Positions 1-8,562 of a DNA stretch of 64,000 nucleotides are shown piece after piece. The notes under the pieces are model-generated. The model saw nothing but the letters and a program-made list of their open reading frames with translations. It searched no databases and was not told the DNA's origin. Both the position numbers and the translations under genes were made by a program. The DNA is from Sulfurimonas autotrophica DSM 16294 (GTDB taxonomy: Bacteria; Campylobacterota; Campylobacteria; Campylobacterales; Sulfurimonadaceae). The DNA is taken from the NCBI RefSeq assembly GCF_000147355.1, contig NC_014506.1, positions 1,922,001 to 1,986,000 of the forward strand, read 5' to 3'. Each line of letters starts with the position of its first letter. Within the stretch, counting starts at the first letter, position 1.

Positions 1-829
1 TGCCGGACGTGACGGAGAGGACAGTGAAGTGCTGCTTCTTTTTAATGCAGGTGATATGGCGCAGCACAAAAGATTTTTAGCAGATATAACAAATGAAGAG
101 TACAAAACCCACCTCGATAAAAAAATAGACAAAATCTATAAATATGCGACAAGTGAAATCTGTTTTCACAAACAGCTCGCTGAGTACTTTAATGACACAC
201 TTGATGCCTGCAAAGAGCGATGTGACAACTGCTTGAGCTCTGATGACAAACGCCAAGACATCACCAAAGAAGCACAGATGATTTTAAGTACCATCTATAA
301 AACCAATCAGGGTTTTGGGAAAAACTACATAATAGATATTTTACGCAGTTCCACAGAGCAAAAAATTCTCTCAAATGGTGCTGACAAGCTCTCTGTTTAC
401 GGAATCGGAATAGGACTGAGCAAGAAAGAATGGTTTGTAATTGTTGAGCGTCTTTTGGAACTAAAAATTTTAATGCTTGGAGATTTCAATGTGCTCAAGC
501 TTACAAATGAAGCTATAGAGATTTTAAAATCACAAAAACTCGTAGATATTAAATCATCAAGACTACAGATAAATATAAAAGAGAAAAAAATCAAGCAGGA
601 AAAAGAGTTTGATTATGACGAAGAACTGTTTGAAAAACTTCGCACAAAAAGGGCAGAATTAGCCGCCGAACTCGGTGTACCTGCTTACATCATTTTTAGC
701 GATAAAACACTCAAACATCTTGCAAATGATATGCCGACAAATAAAGAAGAGATGCTCGAAGTCAATGGAGTAGGCGAAAAGAAATTTGCACAGTTTGGAG
801 AAAAGTTTTTAGATGTTATTAAGGACTAA
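1..829 (+). CDS. recQ: ATP-dependent DNA helicase RecQ, C-terminal part (5' end outside the window)
   Basis: The reading frame is already open at base 2 and begins with AGRDGEDSEV, the end of helicase motif VI (GRAGRDG) of RecQ, so only the C-terminal portion is present. It is followed by the RecQ zinc-binding region (a Cys near CFHKQL, then CKERCDNC), a winged-helix RQC region, and a C-terminal HRDC domain (about the last 70 residues, with the hairpin-like VNGVGEKKFAQFG). RecQ unwinds DNA 3' to 5' in recombination and fork repair. The GTG at 29 is an internal Val, not the start. The 3' end overlaps the convergent mnmC-like gene by 11 bases. Confidence 0.93.
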   Translation, partial: AGRDGEDSEVLLLFNAGDMAQHKRFLADITNEEYKTHLDKKIDKIYKYATSEICFHKQLAEYFNDTLDACKERCDNCLSSDDKRQDITKEAQMILSTIYKTNQGFGKNYIIDILRSSTEQKILSNGADKLSVYGIGIGLSKKEWFVIVERLLELKILMLGDFNVLKLTNEAIEILKSQKLVDIKSSRLQINIKEKKIKQEKEFDYDEELFEKLRTKRAELAAELGVPAYIIFSDKTLKHLANDMPTNKEEMLEVNGVGEKKFAQFGEKFLDVIKD

Positions 830-1598
830 GGGCAAGGTTGAAAAATTCTTCATCGCTTAACGGTCTGATATCAGGATTACAAGCTATTTTATGCTCCATA
901 TCTACACTCTTATAATTTTCCAGCGCAATACAAGAAGCCACTGTCGCGTCCCTGTAATCATCCCCTGAATTTATATAAATGTTAAAACCGTTTACATGTA
1001 AAGCCAGACGAGTTTTGAGTGCTATGGAATATGTTGTCACAATCGCATCATTTTTCATACATTTTTTTATATCACTGAAATACTCTTGTGTCCAAAGAAC
1101 AGGATTGGAAGATGGTGAAAATGCATCCTGATATACTATATCAAACTTGTTTTCAAATTTTTTTACATATTCACGGGCATCTCCTACAAAGAGCTCTATA
1201 TAAAAATTTTCATCTTTATAAATTCCTTTGCTACTCAAAGCCTCAATAATCTTTTTTAAACTCTCAAATTCAGCAGGATATTCAAAATTTATCAATGATT
1301 TTATCAAAGAAGCATCAAGTTCCGGAGAATAAATATTTACTTTCATTTGCGGTGCATATTTTTTGTAATGCAAAATTGTTACTAAGGTATTGAATCCCAG
1401 TCCATAACAAATATCTAAAATATTTACTTCATTTTTACTCTTTACATGTAAAAAAGCAGGCAAAACATGTTTTGTCAATGATTCATGCAGGGCCCCGTCT
1501 CTGGTTGAATGATAATGTTCATCATACTCTTTTGAATAAGCCGTAAAAGAGCCGTCTTGACTCAGTGTAAGTGTATGCAGATCATCATTAAAACTCAA
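819..1598 (-). CDS. MnmC-like tRNA U34 methyltransferase (DUF752-type SAM-dependent methyltransferase)
   Basis: A 259-residue protein with a Rossmann SAM-binding motif (ILDICYGLGFNTL, about residues 79-91), an acidic motif after beta-2 (YSPELD), and the signature DIVYQDAFSPSSNPVLWTQE typical of the methyltransferase domain of MnmC. In E. coli MnmC this domain methylates nm5s2U to mnm5s2U at the wobble position of tRNA; here the FAD oxidase domain of the bifunctional enzyme is absent, as in many Campylobacterota. The start is 4 bases inside the upstream gene, so the two are probably translationally coupled. Function is inferred from the family. Confidence 0.8.
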   Translation of the reverse strand: MSFNDDLHTLTLSQDGSFTAYSKEYDEHYHSTRDGALHESLTKHVLPAFLHVKSKNEVNILDICYGLGFNTLVTILHYKKYAPQMKVNIYSPELDASLIKSLINFEYPAEFESLKKIIEALSSKGIYKDENFYIELFVGDAREYVKKFENKFDIVYQDAFSPSSNPVLWTQEYFSDIKKCMKNDAIVTTYSIALKTRLALHVNGFNIYINSGDDYRDATVASCIALENYKSVDMEHKIACNPDIRPLSDEEFFNLALSP

Positions 1599-2086
1599 AG
1601 CCCGTTACCCCACATATGCATTTTTTTTGCCATAACCAAATCAAACTCATCTAAAATATCTATTTCATTAGGTGCACGAAATTCAAATTTTTCAAGCATC
1701 TCTTTTGTTGCTCTTATATCCATAGTTCCTTTTTCTTGCATTATTATCACATCAGCTGTATTTGCCAGCGTTGTGTATGTAATTCTAAGCAATAATTGAG
1801 GGTTTTTATGTTGCAATAATATATCTTTAAATATTACCATGTCATTATCACGAGGCAAAGCACGAAAAGGATTTGAAAGATTGGTTATTAATTGTATTTT
1901 AGTATCTGAGAGTTCATCCGGTATTTTCGGTTTTTCTTCTGCATAAAGTGCAAGATGAAATTCTCCATCCACTTCTGAGATGAGTTTTTGCAAAGCCAGT
2001 GTTGTTGCATCAATTTTATCAGTTATTTGAATGTAATGATTTCCCGGAAGGGGGTTAAAAAGTTCTAAAAACTGTTTTAACTCCAT
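1595..2086 (-). CDS. Conserved hypothetical protein, possibly a reduced methyltransferase-like fold
   Basis: A 163-residue soluble protein that I do not recognise with certainty. The middle (NPFRALPRDNDMVIFKDIL, then a helix and ANTADVIIMQEKG) resembles the C-terminal half of a SAM-dependent methyltransferase fold (strand, helix, loss-of-G turn, strand), but the SAM-binding GxGxG motif is missing. It overlaps the mnmC-like gene by 4 bases and is 8 bases downstream of the next gene, so it belongs to a luxS-to-mnmC transcription unit. A role in methyl-group metabolism would fit the neighbours but is only a guess. Confidence 0.6.
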   Translation of the reverse strand: MELKQFLELFNPLPGNHYIQITDKIDATTLALQKLISEVDGEFHLALYAEEKPKIPDELSDTKIQLITNLSNPFRALPRDNDMVIFKDILLQHKNPQLLLRITYTTLANTADVIIMQEKGTMDIRATKEMLEKFEFRAPNEIDILDEFDLVMAKKMHMWGNGL

Positions 2087-2094
2087 AGTGCTTC

Positions 2095-2397
2095 CTAATA
2101 TGCCAGGTCGTGAAGTTCGCGAAATAAAAATGCTTCTACAATTTCATCAATTGTTTTTTGCGTGTGTGCAACAAGCACAATCATAGACATATTGATAAAA
2201 TCCATAACTGCCTCTCCATCATTAGATACAACGACTGCCTCCGGCCATGCTTCAAAACCGTCGTACGTGTCTGCATGAAGTACTTCTACAAGCTCACCCT
2301 CTTCTATACGTAATTCTGCCCAGGTTTTTGCTTCTAAAACTGATGTGATTTGTGCTTCTTGCACATCAGTACTGTCCATTGGTACGACAACTAGCAT
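2095..2397 (-). CDS. Small conserved hypothetical protein, weakly NifX/NifB-cofactor-domain-like
   Basis: A 100-residue acidic protein with no signal peptide or membrane segment. The opening [20 protein letters not shown] and the pattern of short strands (EVLHADTYDG, AVVVSND) loosely recall the dinitrogenase iron-molybdenum cofactor domain family, but no conserved ligand set can be seen, so no function is assigned. It overlaps luxS by one base (TAATG-type junction) and is probably co-transcribed with it. Confidence 0.6.
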   Translation of the reverse strand: MLVVVPMDSTDVQEAQITSVLEAKTWAELRIEEGELVEVLHADTYDGFEAWPEAVVVSNDGEAVMDFINMSMIVLVAHTQKTIDEIVEAFLFRELHDLAY

Positions 2398-2912
2398 TAG
2401 CCGTTTATCTCTTTGAGTTTCTTTTTACTCAGCTTTAATTTTTCATTATCCATCACACCTATATTATGTGAAAGTATATCGCTTGCAATTTTTTTGGCAT
2501 TTTTAAGTGAATGCATTTTGTAACTTCCGCATTGGTAAACATTTAGTTCAGGAATATCTTTTTTGCTTTTCACTTTTAAAACATCTTCCATAGACTTTTT
2601 CCAAGCCTTTGCAACTCTTTTTTCATCAGGGGTCCCTATTAATGACATATAAAAACCTGTACGGCATCCCATAGGAGAAATATCAATGATCTCAACATCT
2701 TTAGAATTTAAATGCTCTCTCATAAAACCTGCAAAGAGGTGTTCAAGAGTATGAATTCCGCGTCCGTCCATTTTCTCTACATTTGGTTTGTAAAAACGTA
2801 AATCAAAAACCGTAATTTTATCTCCGCATGGTGTTTTCATAACTTTTGCTTTACGCACTGCAGGTGCAGGCATAATTGTGTGGTCTACTGTAAATGAGTC
2901 TAATAATGGCAT
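2397..2912 (-). CDS. luxS: S-ribosylhomocysteine lyase LuxS
   Basis: A 171-residue LuxS with all hallmarks: the HTLEH (HxxEH) metal-binding motif at residues 54-58, the third metal ligand Cys in [10 protein letters not shown] near residue 128, and the conserved GCRTGFYM segment. It cleaves S-ribosylhomocysteine to homocysteine and DPD, the autoinducer-2 precursor, in the activated methyl cycle. First gene of a unit with three downstream genes, two of which look methyltransferase-related, which suits a role in recycling SAM by-products. Length is normal for the family. Confidence 0.97.
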   Translation of the reverse strand: MPLLDSFTVDHTIMPAPAVRKAKVMKTPCGDKITVFDLRFYKPNVEKMDGRGIHTLEHLFAGFMREHLNSKDVEIIDISPMGCRTGFYMSLIGTPDEKRVAKAWKKSMEDVLKVKSKKDIPELNVYQCGSYKMHSLKNAKKIASDILSHNIGVMDNEKLKLSKKKLKEING

Positions 2913-3024
2913 CTCTAATTCCTTAATTTTATTTCGATTATTTTATATTTAAAGTATTTTATCATGTTTTGATTTATATTTATTGAAAAAGAAAAGTTAG
3001 ATAAATAAAAAGTAAAAACTGAAG

Positions 3025-3125
3025 AAGTTTTAGATTTAGTGTAGATTGTGCAAAATATCCAACTAAGGCTAGGCTATAGCCTGCCGTGTTGGATTTTTGT
3101 GCTAGATTCACTGAAGCTAGAAGTT
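3025..3125. repeat. Imperfect inverted repeat of about 50-base arms between luxS and the por operon
   Basis: Bases 3025-3041 match the reverse complement of 3109-3125 at 13 of 17 positions. Further in, TCCAAC (3058-3063) pairs with GTTGGA (3088-3093), and the core AGGCTATAGCCT (3071-3082) is a perfect palindrome. The right arm runs up to the 3' end of porB. It can act as a terminator for porGDAB on the minus strand, although the T-run is better on the plus strand (ATTTTTG after 3093). Arm divergence suggests an old palindromic element rather than a simple terminator. Confidence 0.55.
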
Positions 3126-3130
3126 CGCTA

Positions 3131-4087
3131 CTATACGCGAGCTTCTTCACGTCTGTTTAGATACGCCCAGTTTGCGTCTACACGCTCTTGCCACTCTTTA
3201 ATTAAGTACTTATACTCATCTTTAAAAAGATGTTTAAAACGCCCTTGTGCTGCAAGATATTCTTCAACAGGAACAACATTTTTAGGTCTGTAAGTAATAT
3301 TTAACTCATGCCCGTCAATGATTTCATACAATGGAAATACCAATGAATCAGTTGCAAGATCTGTTATGTGCATCGTATCTTTAGGGTCAAATTTCCACTC
3401 AGTAGTACAAGGAGAAACTGCATTGATAAATACAGGTCCGTCAACTTCCATACCATGTTGGATTTTTTTCACCATGTCTTTCCATTTATTTGGAGCAACC
3501 TGTGCCGCATATGGTATATGATGGGCAGCCATAATACTCATCATATCTTTTTTGTTTTTAGTCTCACCATAACTTACACGACCAGCAGGTGTTGTTGTTG
3601 CTGATGCACCGATTGGTGTTGATGATGAACGTTGTCCACCCGTATTTGCATATACTTCATTATCAAGAACAACATACATCATGTTGTGACCACGTTCCAT
3701 ACAGCCAGATATCCACTGAAAACCGATATCATAAGAAGCACCGTCTCCACCAAAAGCAACAAACTTAGGATTACGGTCAGGCTGCTTTAGGCGACCTTTA
3801 TTCTTCAGTGCTTTATACATAGCTTCAGCACCTGCAACTGCAGTTGAACCGTTTTCAAAACCGATATGAATCCAAGAAGCATCCCAAGATGTATATGGAT
3901 AAACAGCCGTACATACTTCCAAACATCCAGTTGATGCTGCAAGAACCAAGTCATCATTTGTCGCGTTTAAAACTTCACGAACAATGATAGAGTGTGCACA
4001 ACCGGGGCAAAGAAGGTTTGCACCTTCAAAACGGTCTGCTGATGTAGAAAACTCTTTTAAGTTTTTTATTTTTTTCATTTCACTCAT
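3131..4087 (-). CDS. porB: Pyruvate:ferredoxin (flavodoxin) oxidoreductase, beta subunit
   Basis: A 318-residue TPP-binding subunit. Visible are the cluster-binding CPGC at residues 27-30 with a further Cys at 55, the TPP/Mg motif GDGASYDIGFQW starting at 114, and DNEVYANTGGQRS at 142. It decarboxylates pyruvate (or runs in reverse, making pyruvate from acetyl-CoA and CO2) with reduced ferredoxin or flavodoxin as partner. It is last in the operon porG-porD-porA-porB. In autotrophic Campylobacterota this enzyme feeds carbon from the reductive TCA cycle into pyruvate; which direction dominates here cannot be read from the sequence. Confidence 0.95.
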   Translation of the reverse strand: MSEMKKIKNLKEFSTSADRFEGANLLCPGCAHSIIVREVLNATNDDLVLAASTGCLEVCTAVYPYTSWDASWIHIGFENGSTAVAGAEAMYKALKNKGRLKQPDRNPKFVAFGGDGASYDIGFQWISGCMERGHNMMYVVLDNEVYANTGGQRSSSTPIGASATTTPAGRVSYGETKNKKDMMSIMAAHHIPYAAQVAPNKWKDMVKKIQHGMEVDGPVFINAVSPCTTEWKFDPKDTMHITDLATDSLVFPLYEIIDGHELNITYRPKNVVPVEEYLAAQGRFKHLFKDEYKYLIKEWQERVDANWAYLNRREEARV

Positions 4088-4096
4088 AGTTTTCTC

Positions 4097-5320
4097 CTAT
4101 AAAAATTGTAATTTCGGTCCACGAACACCGATGAATTGTTGTAGTGGAGTCAATACTTTTCCTGCATCAACATTTGCCTGAAGTTCACTGTAAAGATCAG
4201 TTAAATGTTTTTTTGTTAAGTCACGCCCACCAAGACCGTAAACATAGCCAGAAAGCAATGCTTTTGTATCTGTATTATATAAAGCACCTGCAAGTTCATT
4301 GAACAACATGCCCGGCGCACCATTTGGAGATGAACGATCAAGTGCTGCAATAGCTTTAACATCTTTCAATGCTTCTTGAACTTCAAAGAATGGGAAAGGA
4401 CGAATAACGCGAAGTCCTACAACACCGGCTTTTACACCTTTTCCTCTCATCTCTTTTGCCACTTCACGAGCAGTTTCAACTGAAGTACCCATACAAACAA
4501 CGGCAATATCTGCATCTTCCATGTCGTACTTTTCAACTATGTTATATTTACGACCTGTTAACTTTTCAAAATCATCAAACGCAGTTTGAATCTTAGGCAT
4601 AACTTTTGTCATAAGGTCATTATGTTGACGTGCTTTATGTTCAAAGTGCCAGTCTTCTTCAGTTTGTACACCATGTGTTACCGGATGTTCAAAGTCAAGC
4701 ATATCATTCATAGGTTTAAAATCACCTACAAAGCTATACGCCGTATCATCATCCATAGTTTTAACACCTTGAGCCGTATGAGAAGTCATAAATCCATCTT
4801 GGTGTACCATACATGGAAGTCTTACATCATGATCTTCAGCGACACGGAATGCGATGAAATTTAAATCATAAGCCTCTTGAGGAGAATATGCATCAAGTTG
4901 AATCCAGCCAGAGTCACGGCCAAGATACATATCAGAATGGTCACCATTAACGTTCAGCGGTGCAGCAAGTGCACGGTTTACAACGTTAAGAACGATCGGT
5001 AAACGCATACCAGAAGCCTGATAGAGTGTTTCAACCATAAGTGCAAAACCTTGTGAAGATGTTGCCGTTGCAACACGTCCACCTGCAGCAGAAGCACCGA
5101 TACAGCCACTCATTGCAGCATGCTCAGACTCAACCATTACAAATTCACCCTCAATGTAATTATCTGCTAAAAATTTTGCATATCCTTCAACAATAGGAGT
5201 TGACGGTGTAATTGGGTATGCCGACACAACATCAATTTGACACTGTCTTAGTGCTTGTGCAGCTGCGAAGTTTCCATCCCATACTTCGATATCTCTTAAT
5301 TCCATTTTATCAAATGCCAT
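4097..5320 (-). CDS. porA: Pyruvate:ferredoxin oxidoreductase, alpha subunit
   Basis: A 407-residue subunit that starts with the substrate/TPP-pyrimidine domain (VVSAYPITPSTPIVEGYAKF, VMVESEHAAMSGCIGASAAG, TATSSQGFALM), followed by the C-terminal domain (DIAVVCMGTSVETAREVAKE, VIRPFPF, IAALDRSSPNGAPG). These motifs are standard for the alpha chain of four-subunit 2-oxoacid oxidoreductases and favour pyruvate over 2-oxoglutarate. It follows porD by zero spacing and precedes porB by 9 bases, so expression is coupled. Confidence 0.95.
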   Translation of the reverse strand: MAFDKMELRDIEVWDGNFAAAQALRQCQIDVVSAYPITPSTPIVEGYAKFLADNYIEGEFVMVESEHAAMSGCIGASAAGGRVATATSSQGFALMVETLYQASGMRLPIVLNVVNRALAAPLNVNGDHSDMYLGRDSGWIQLDAYSPQEAYDLNFIAFRVAEDHDVRLPCMVHQDGFMTSHTAQGVKTMDDDTAYSFVGDFKPMNDMLDFEHPVTHGVQTEEDWHFEHKARQHNDLMTKVMPKIQTAFDDFEKLTGRKYNIVEKYDMEDADIAVVCMGTSVETAREVAKEMRGKGVKAGVVGLRVIRPFPFFEVQEALKDVKAIAALDRSSPNGAPGMLFNELAGALYNTDTKALLSGYVYGLGGRDLTKKHLTDLYSELQANVDAGKVLTPLQQFIGVRGPKLQFL

Positions 5321-5719
5321 CTATTTCTCCTTTGTTTCTTTAGCAGGCCAATTTGCTATTTCTGTCTCTTCGTCTGCTTTTTCCGGGAACATTAAAAGTG
5401 ATTTTGGATTTGTAGGACAAACCTCAACACAGATACCACACCCTTTACAGTGATCCATATCTATACCTATCATTTTTTTATCTCTTGAAATAATTGAAAT
5501 GTCTGGACAATATACCCAGCAAAATTGACAATCTATACAAAAATCTTTATTAAAAACCGGTTTTTCAATTCTCCAATCTGCCACACTCGCACGAAACGAA
5601 CTGTTCTCTGTGTAATTACGATCTTCCTGAAGTGTTCCGGCTATATCACCAGCCTCACCCTCAAATGTACGAAGCATTGCTCCGATTTCAAATTCGTCCC
5701 AACCTGTATTTGCCATCAT
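5321..5719 (-). CDS. porD: Pyruvate:ferredoxin oxidoreductase, delta subunit (2[4Fe-4S] ferredoxin-like)
   Basis: A 132-residue subunit with two 4Fe-4S motifs, CIDCQFCWVYCP and CKGCGICVEVCP, that relay electrons from the TPP centre to ferredoxin or flavodoxin. The N-terminal 50 residues are an extension seen in Campylobacterota delta chains. It lies between porG (7-base gap) and porA (adjacent). Confidence 0.93.
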   Translation of the reverse strand: MMANTGWDEFEIGAMLRTFEGEAGDIAGTLQEDRNYTENSSFRASVADWRIEKPVFNKDFCIDCQFCWVYCPDISIISRDKKMIGIDMDHCKGCGICVEVCPTNPKSLLMFPEKADEETEIANWPAKETKEK

Positions 5720-5726
5720 CAGCTCC

Positions 5727-6284
5727 TTATTTTACTTCGTCATATGCGCGTTGAATCGCTATCATATTTGCATCAATAATCTTTTGTGGTAATTTTTTAA
5801 GAATTCTCTGCATACTTTCTTTGAAAAAATCAATGTCATACATACCGGATATTTTCATAAAGGCACCAAGCATCGGTGTATTTGGAATTGCACGACCAAT
5901 AGTCTCTTGTGCTATTTTAATACAGTCAACAGTATGTACTTCTTTACCTTCTAATTTTGGTTGAGATGCAACAAGTTCATCTGTGCTCATATGTGTTGTG
6001 ATTATATATTTTGTATCTTCTTTGCCATTAATAGTTACATCTGTTGTGTAAACTAAAGCCGGGTCAATTACAAAGACATAATCCGGTTCCATGTATTTTT
6101 CATGGTTCATAATGACTTTATCATCAACACGGTTATATGCTGTCATAGCAGCTCCACGTTTTGCAGAACCGTAGAATGCAAATGCCTGTACTTCTTTTCC
6201 CGTTGTAGAAATAACGTCAGCCAAGCCTTTAGCACCTGTTACAGCACCTTGACCCGCACGACTATGCCATCTAATTTCTAGCAT
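5727..6284 (-). CDS. porG: Pyruvate:ferredoxin oxidoreductase, gamma subunit
   Basis: A 185-residue gamma chain beginning MLEIRWHSRAGQGAVTGAKGLA, the conserved nucleotide-like motif of the family, with later SAKRGAAMTAYNRVDD and VDCIKIAQETIGRAIPNTPMLGAF. It forms the structural and CoA-facing part of the complex. It is the first gene of the por operon; the 120-base region upstream (6285-6404) should contain the promoter, but I could not pick one convincingly. Confidence 0.94.
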   Translation of the reverse strand: MLEIRWHSRAGQGAVTGAKGLADVISTTGKEVQAFAFYGSAKRGAAMTAYNRVDDKVIMNHEKYMEPDYVFVIDPALVYTTDVTINGKEDTKYIITTHMSTDELVASQPKLEGKEVHTVDCIKIAQETIGRAIPNTPMLGAFMKISGMYDIDFFKESMQRILKKLPQKIIDANMIAIQRAYDEVK

Positions 6285-6404
6285 AAATTCTCCTTCAATT
6301 TTTTCAAGAAATTTTTAATATTTTCTTTTCATACTATTTATCTGTATTTTAGGCAACCGGCACTTAAATATAGCTTGATGATATAATTAAGATTACTCCG
6401 TAAG

Positions 6405-7052
6405 TTAATAGTGTGATGATTTTCTACTCTCTAAGTACTTAACAGCATCTAGTGAATCACGAAATATAATATTTGTAAACTCTTTCAATGTCTCTTTTTT
6501 ATCATATCCGCTTAAAACACCTATAGAATTTATACCTGCATTTTTAGCTGAAATCAAATCAAGCTGTGTATCGCCTATCATCCATATTTCTTTGTTATTT
6601 GTATCAAAACTTTCCAATGCTCTTAAAATCGGTTCTGCATGCGGCTTCGGGTTTTGTACATGTTCTCTGCCTATAAGGACATCAAACTTATCCATCAATC
6701 CAAAATGTTCCATCAAAACCTGAGAATATTTTCCTGTTTTTGTCGTAACAATACCCAAAGAAGCAAACTTTGCAGCAGACTCAACTGCCTCTTTGGCATT
6801 TTGCAATAGTATTGTTTTTTGTGTCGATATTTTTCTGTAATGTTCCTTATATGTATTTACAAAGTCCCAAATCATATCTTCTTTCATACCAAGTTCCCTA
6901 TACATAACATCCAAAGGATGCCCAATAAGTGCTTTTATCTGTTCATCATCAGGCGATGAAAAATCATATACTGCAAATGAGTTGTGAAAACTCTCCAAAA
7001 TCGCTTCAGTTGAATCTATAAGTGTTCCGTCTAAATCAAATAATATTATCAA
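6405..7052 (-). CDS. HAD-superfamily phosphatase, phosphoglycolate phosphatase-like
   Basis: A HAD hydrolase with the nucleophile motif FDLDGTLIDST at the N-terminus, a helical cap, the Lys motif region (VTTKTGKY, KPHAEPI) and the acidic motif MIGDTQLDLISAKNAG. This arrangement is that of Gph-type phosphatases. I choose the TTG at 7052 as the start: it has a GGGAGA ribosome site 8 bases before it and sits one base after the stop of the upstream gene. A longer ATG frame from 7097 would add 15 residues overlapping that gene and lacks a ribosome site. Substrate is not determined. Confidence 0.82.
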   Translation of the reverse strand: MIILFDLDGTLIDSTEAILESFHNSFAVYDFSSPDDEQIKALIGHPLDVMYRELGMKEDMIWDFVNTYKEHYRKISTQKTILLQNAKEAVESAAKFASLGIVTTKTGKYSQVLMEHFGLMDKFDVLIGREHVQNPKPHAEPILRALESFDTNNKEIWMIGDTQLDLISAKNAGINSIGVLSGYDKKETLKEFTNIIFRDSLDAVKYLESRKSSHY

Positions 7053-7053
7053 A

Positions 7054-8562
7054 TTAATTTTTCTCCCATTGTATGTAGTTATGCCATATACCCCCAAGTG
7101 CCGGTTCTATATGCTTAATATCTTTATTGACAGCCGTGATGGAATTTGATATATATAAAAAAAGATAGGGATTGTCATTGGTTATGATGTCAAACATTTT
7201 TCGCCATAATATACCTAGTTTTTTCCTGTCAATTGTCGCCTGTGACTCTTCTATCATCGTATCAATACGTTTATTGTGATACCCCACCAGATTAAAACCG
7301 CCCGGTTTATCGCTTTTAGAGTGCCAGAACATATACGGGTCAGGTGTAGGAGAGAGTCCCCAGCCCAGAAGCACCGTATCGAACTTGTGCGGGAAAACCA
7401 CCATATTTAAAAAAGCCTGCCACTCCATAACGCGCAGTTTTACAATAACACCTGCTTTTTTGAGCTGATACTGCAGTATCTCCGCCGCATAGGGGCGGAT
7501 AGAACTCGCATTTGAGGTGGCTATTTCAAATGTAAAAGGGTGTTTTTCATCATAGCCTGCCTCTTTTAAAAGTCTTTTTGCCTTTTGTATATTTTGTCTA
7601 GGTGCTTTGACATCGGGGTTAAAAGCAAGTGTTCCCGGTAAAAAAGGGCCTGTACATACTTTGGCATGTTTTAAGAAGAGTATGTCAATTAACTCCTGTC
7701 TGTTAATCGCCAAAGAGAGTGCACGTCTTATGTTAGGATTTTGAAACTTCTTTTTTCGCAGATTAAATCCAAGATATGTATAAGAGAGACTGATTTTCTC
7801 ATATATATTGAAAGTATCAAAAAACTCTTTTTTAAGCTGCCTTTCATACACAAATGGTTCAACACTGCCCACATCAAGCTGAGCAGATTTAAGCATTAAA
7901 AACCGTGTCATGGCATCGCCAATTACATGAAAAGAGATAGTGTCTATTTTTGCTCTTCCCTCGAAATACTCATCAAAAGCTGAGAGTTCTATATTTTTAG
8001 AATATTCCAGCTGTTTGAGTTTATAGGCTCCCGTACCTATCGGATGGGTGTTAAAAGAAGAATTCATCAGATTTTTTTCATTTTTTAAAATATGTTCAGG
8101 CAGTATGCCCATCATCCATGTTTCTAAGGCTTTAAAGTAAGGTTTGGTGTATGTGACCTCAATTTTATAATCATTGAGTATCTTCACGCTTTTAACAAAT
8201 CGAAAATCCGAACTGTAGGGTGAAGCTATTTTATCTGAAATGAGTATTTTATAGGTAAAAAGCACATCTTTTGCGGTGAATTTTTTCCCGTCATGCCATA
8301 AAACATTTTTCTTGAGTTCAAACACAAGTGTTTTGTTATTTTTAAAATAAAACTTCTCTGCCAAATTGCCTATAATCTCTTTGGAATCTTTATCATACTT
8401 TACAAGCCCGTTAAATAAAAAGCTGGTAATTTCCGCCGAGGAAGAGTCCGTTGCCAAAATCGGGTTAAGCCTTGCAGGGTTTGAAGAGGTTGCAAGATGC
8501 AGGGTCGCAGCATCTACATGTAAACACAGATATAAAAAAAGAAAAACAAACAGGCGTATCAT
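7054..8562 (-). CDS. Periplasmic peptide/nickel-type ABC transporter substrate-binding protein (SBP family 5)
   Basis: A 502-residue protein with a Sec signal peptide (hydrophobic residues 3-17, cleavage probably after VDA). The mature part contains family 5 signatures: ATSSNPARLNPILATDSSS, WHDGKKFTAKDVLFTYK, HPIGTGAYKL and RRALSLAINRQELID. It should bind oligopeptides or a similar ligand for an ABC importer, but no permease or ATPase genes are adjacent, so it may feed a transporter encoded elsewhere. It overlaps the DUF945 gene by one base and precedes the HAD gene directly. Confidence 0.85.
   Translation of the reverse strand: MIRLFVFLFLYLCLHVDAATLHLATSSNPARLNPILATDSSSAEITSFLFNGLVKYDKDSKEIIGNLAEKFYFKNNKTLVFELKKNVLWHDGKKFTAKDVLFTYKILISDKIASPYSSDFRFVKSVKILNDYKIEVTYTKPYFKALETWMMGILPEHILKNEKNLMNSSFNTHPIGTGAYKLKQLEYSKNIELSAFDEYFEGRAKIDTISFHVIGDAMTRFLMLKSAQLDVGSVEPFVYERQLKKEFFDTFNIYEKISLSYTYLGFNLRKKKFQNPNIRRALSLAINRQELIDILFLKHAKVCTGPFLPGTLAFNPDVKAPRQNIQKAKRLLKEAGYDEKHPFTFEIATSNASSIRPYAAEILQYQLKKAGVIVKLRVMEWQAFLNMVVFPHKFDTVLLGWGLSPTPDPYMFWHSKSDKPGGFNLVGYHNKRIDTMIEESQATIDRKKLGILWRKMFDIITNDNPYLFLYISNSITAVNKDIKHIEPALGGIWHNYIQWEKN

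Noticed and set aside
3048-3293. 81-codon plus-strand frame at the end of porB
   Set aside because: It consists of the inverted repeat plus antisense porB; no ribosome site.
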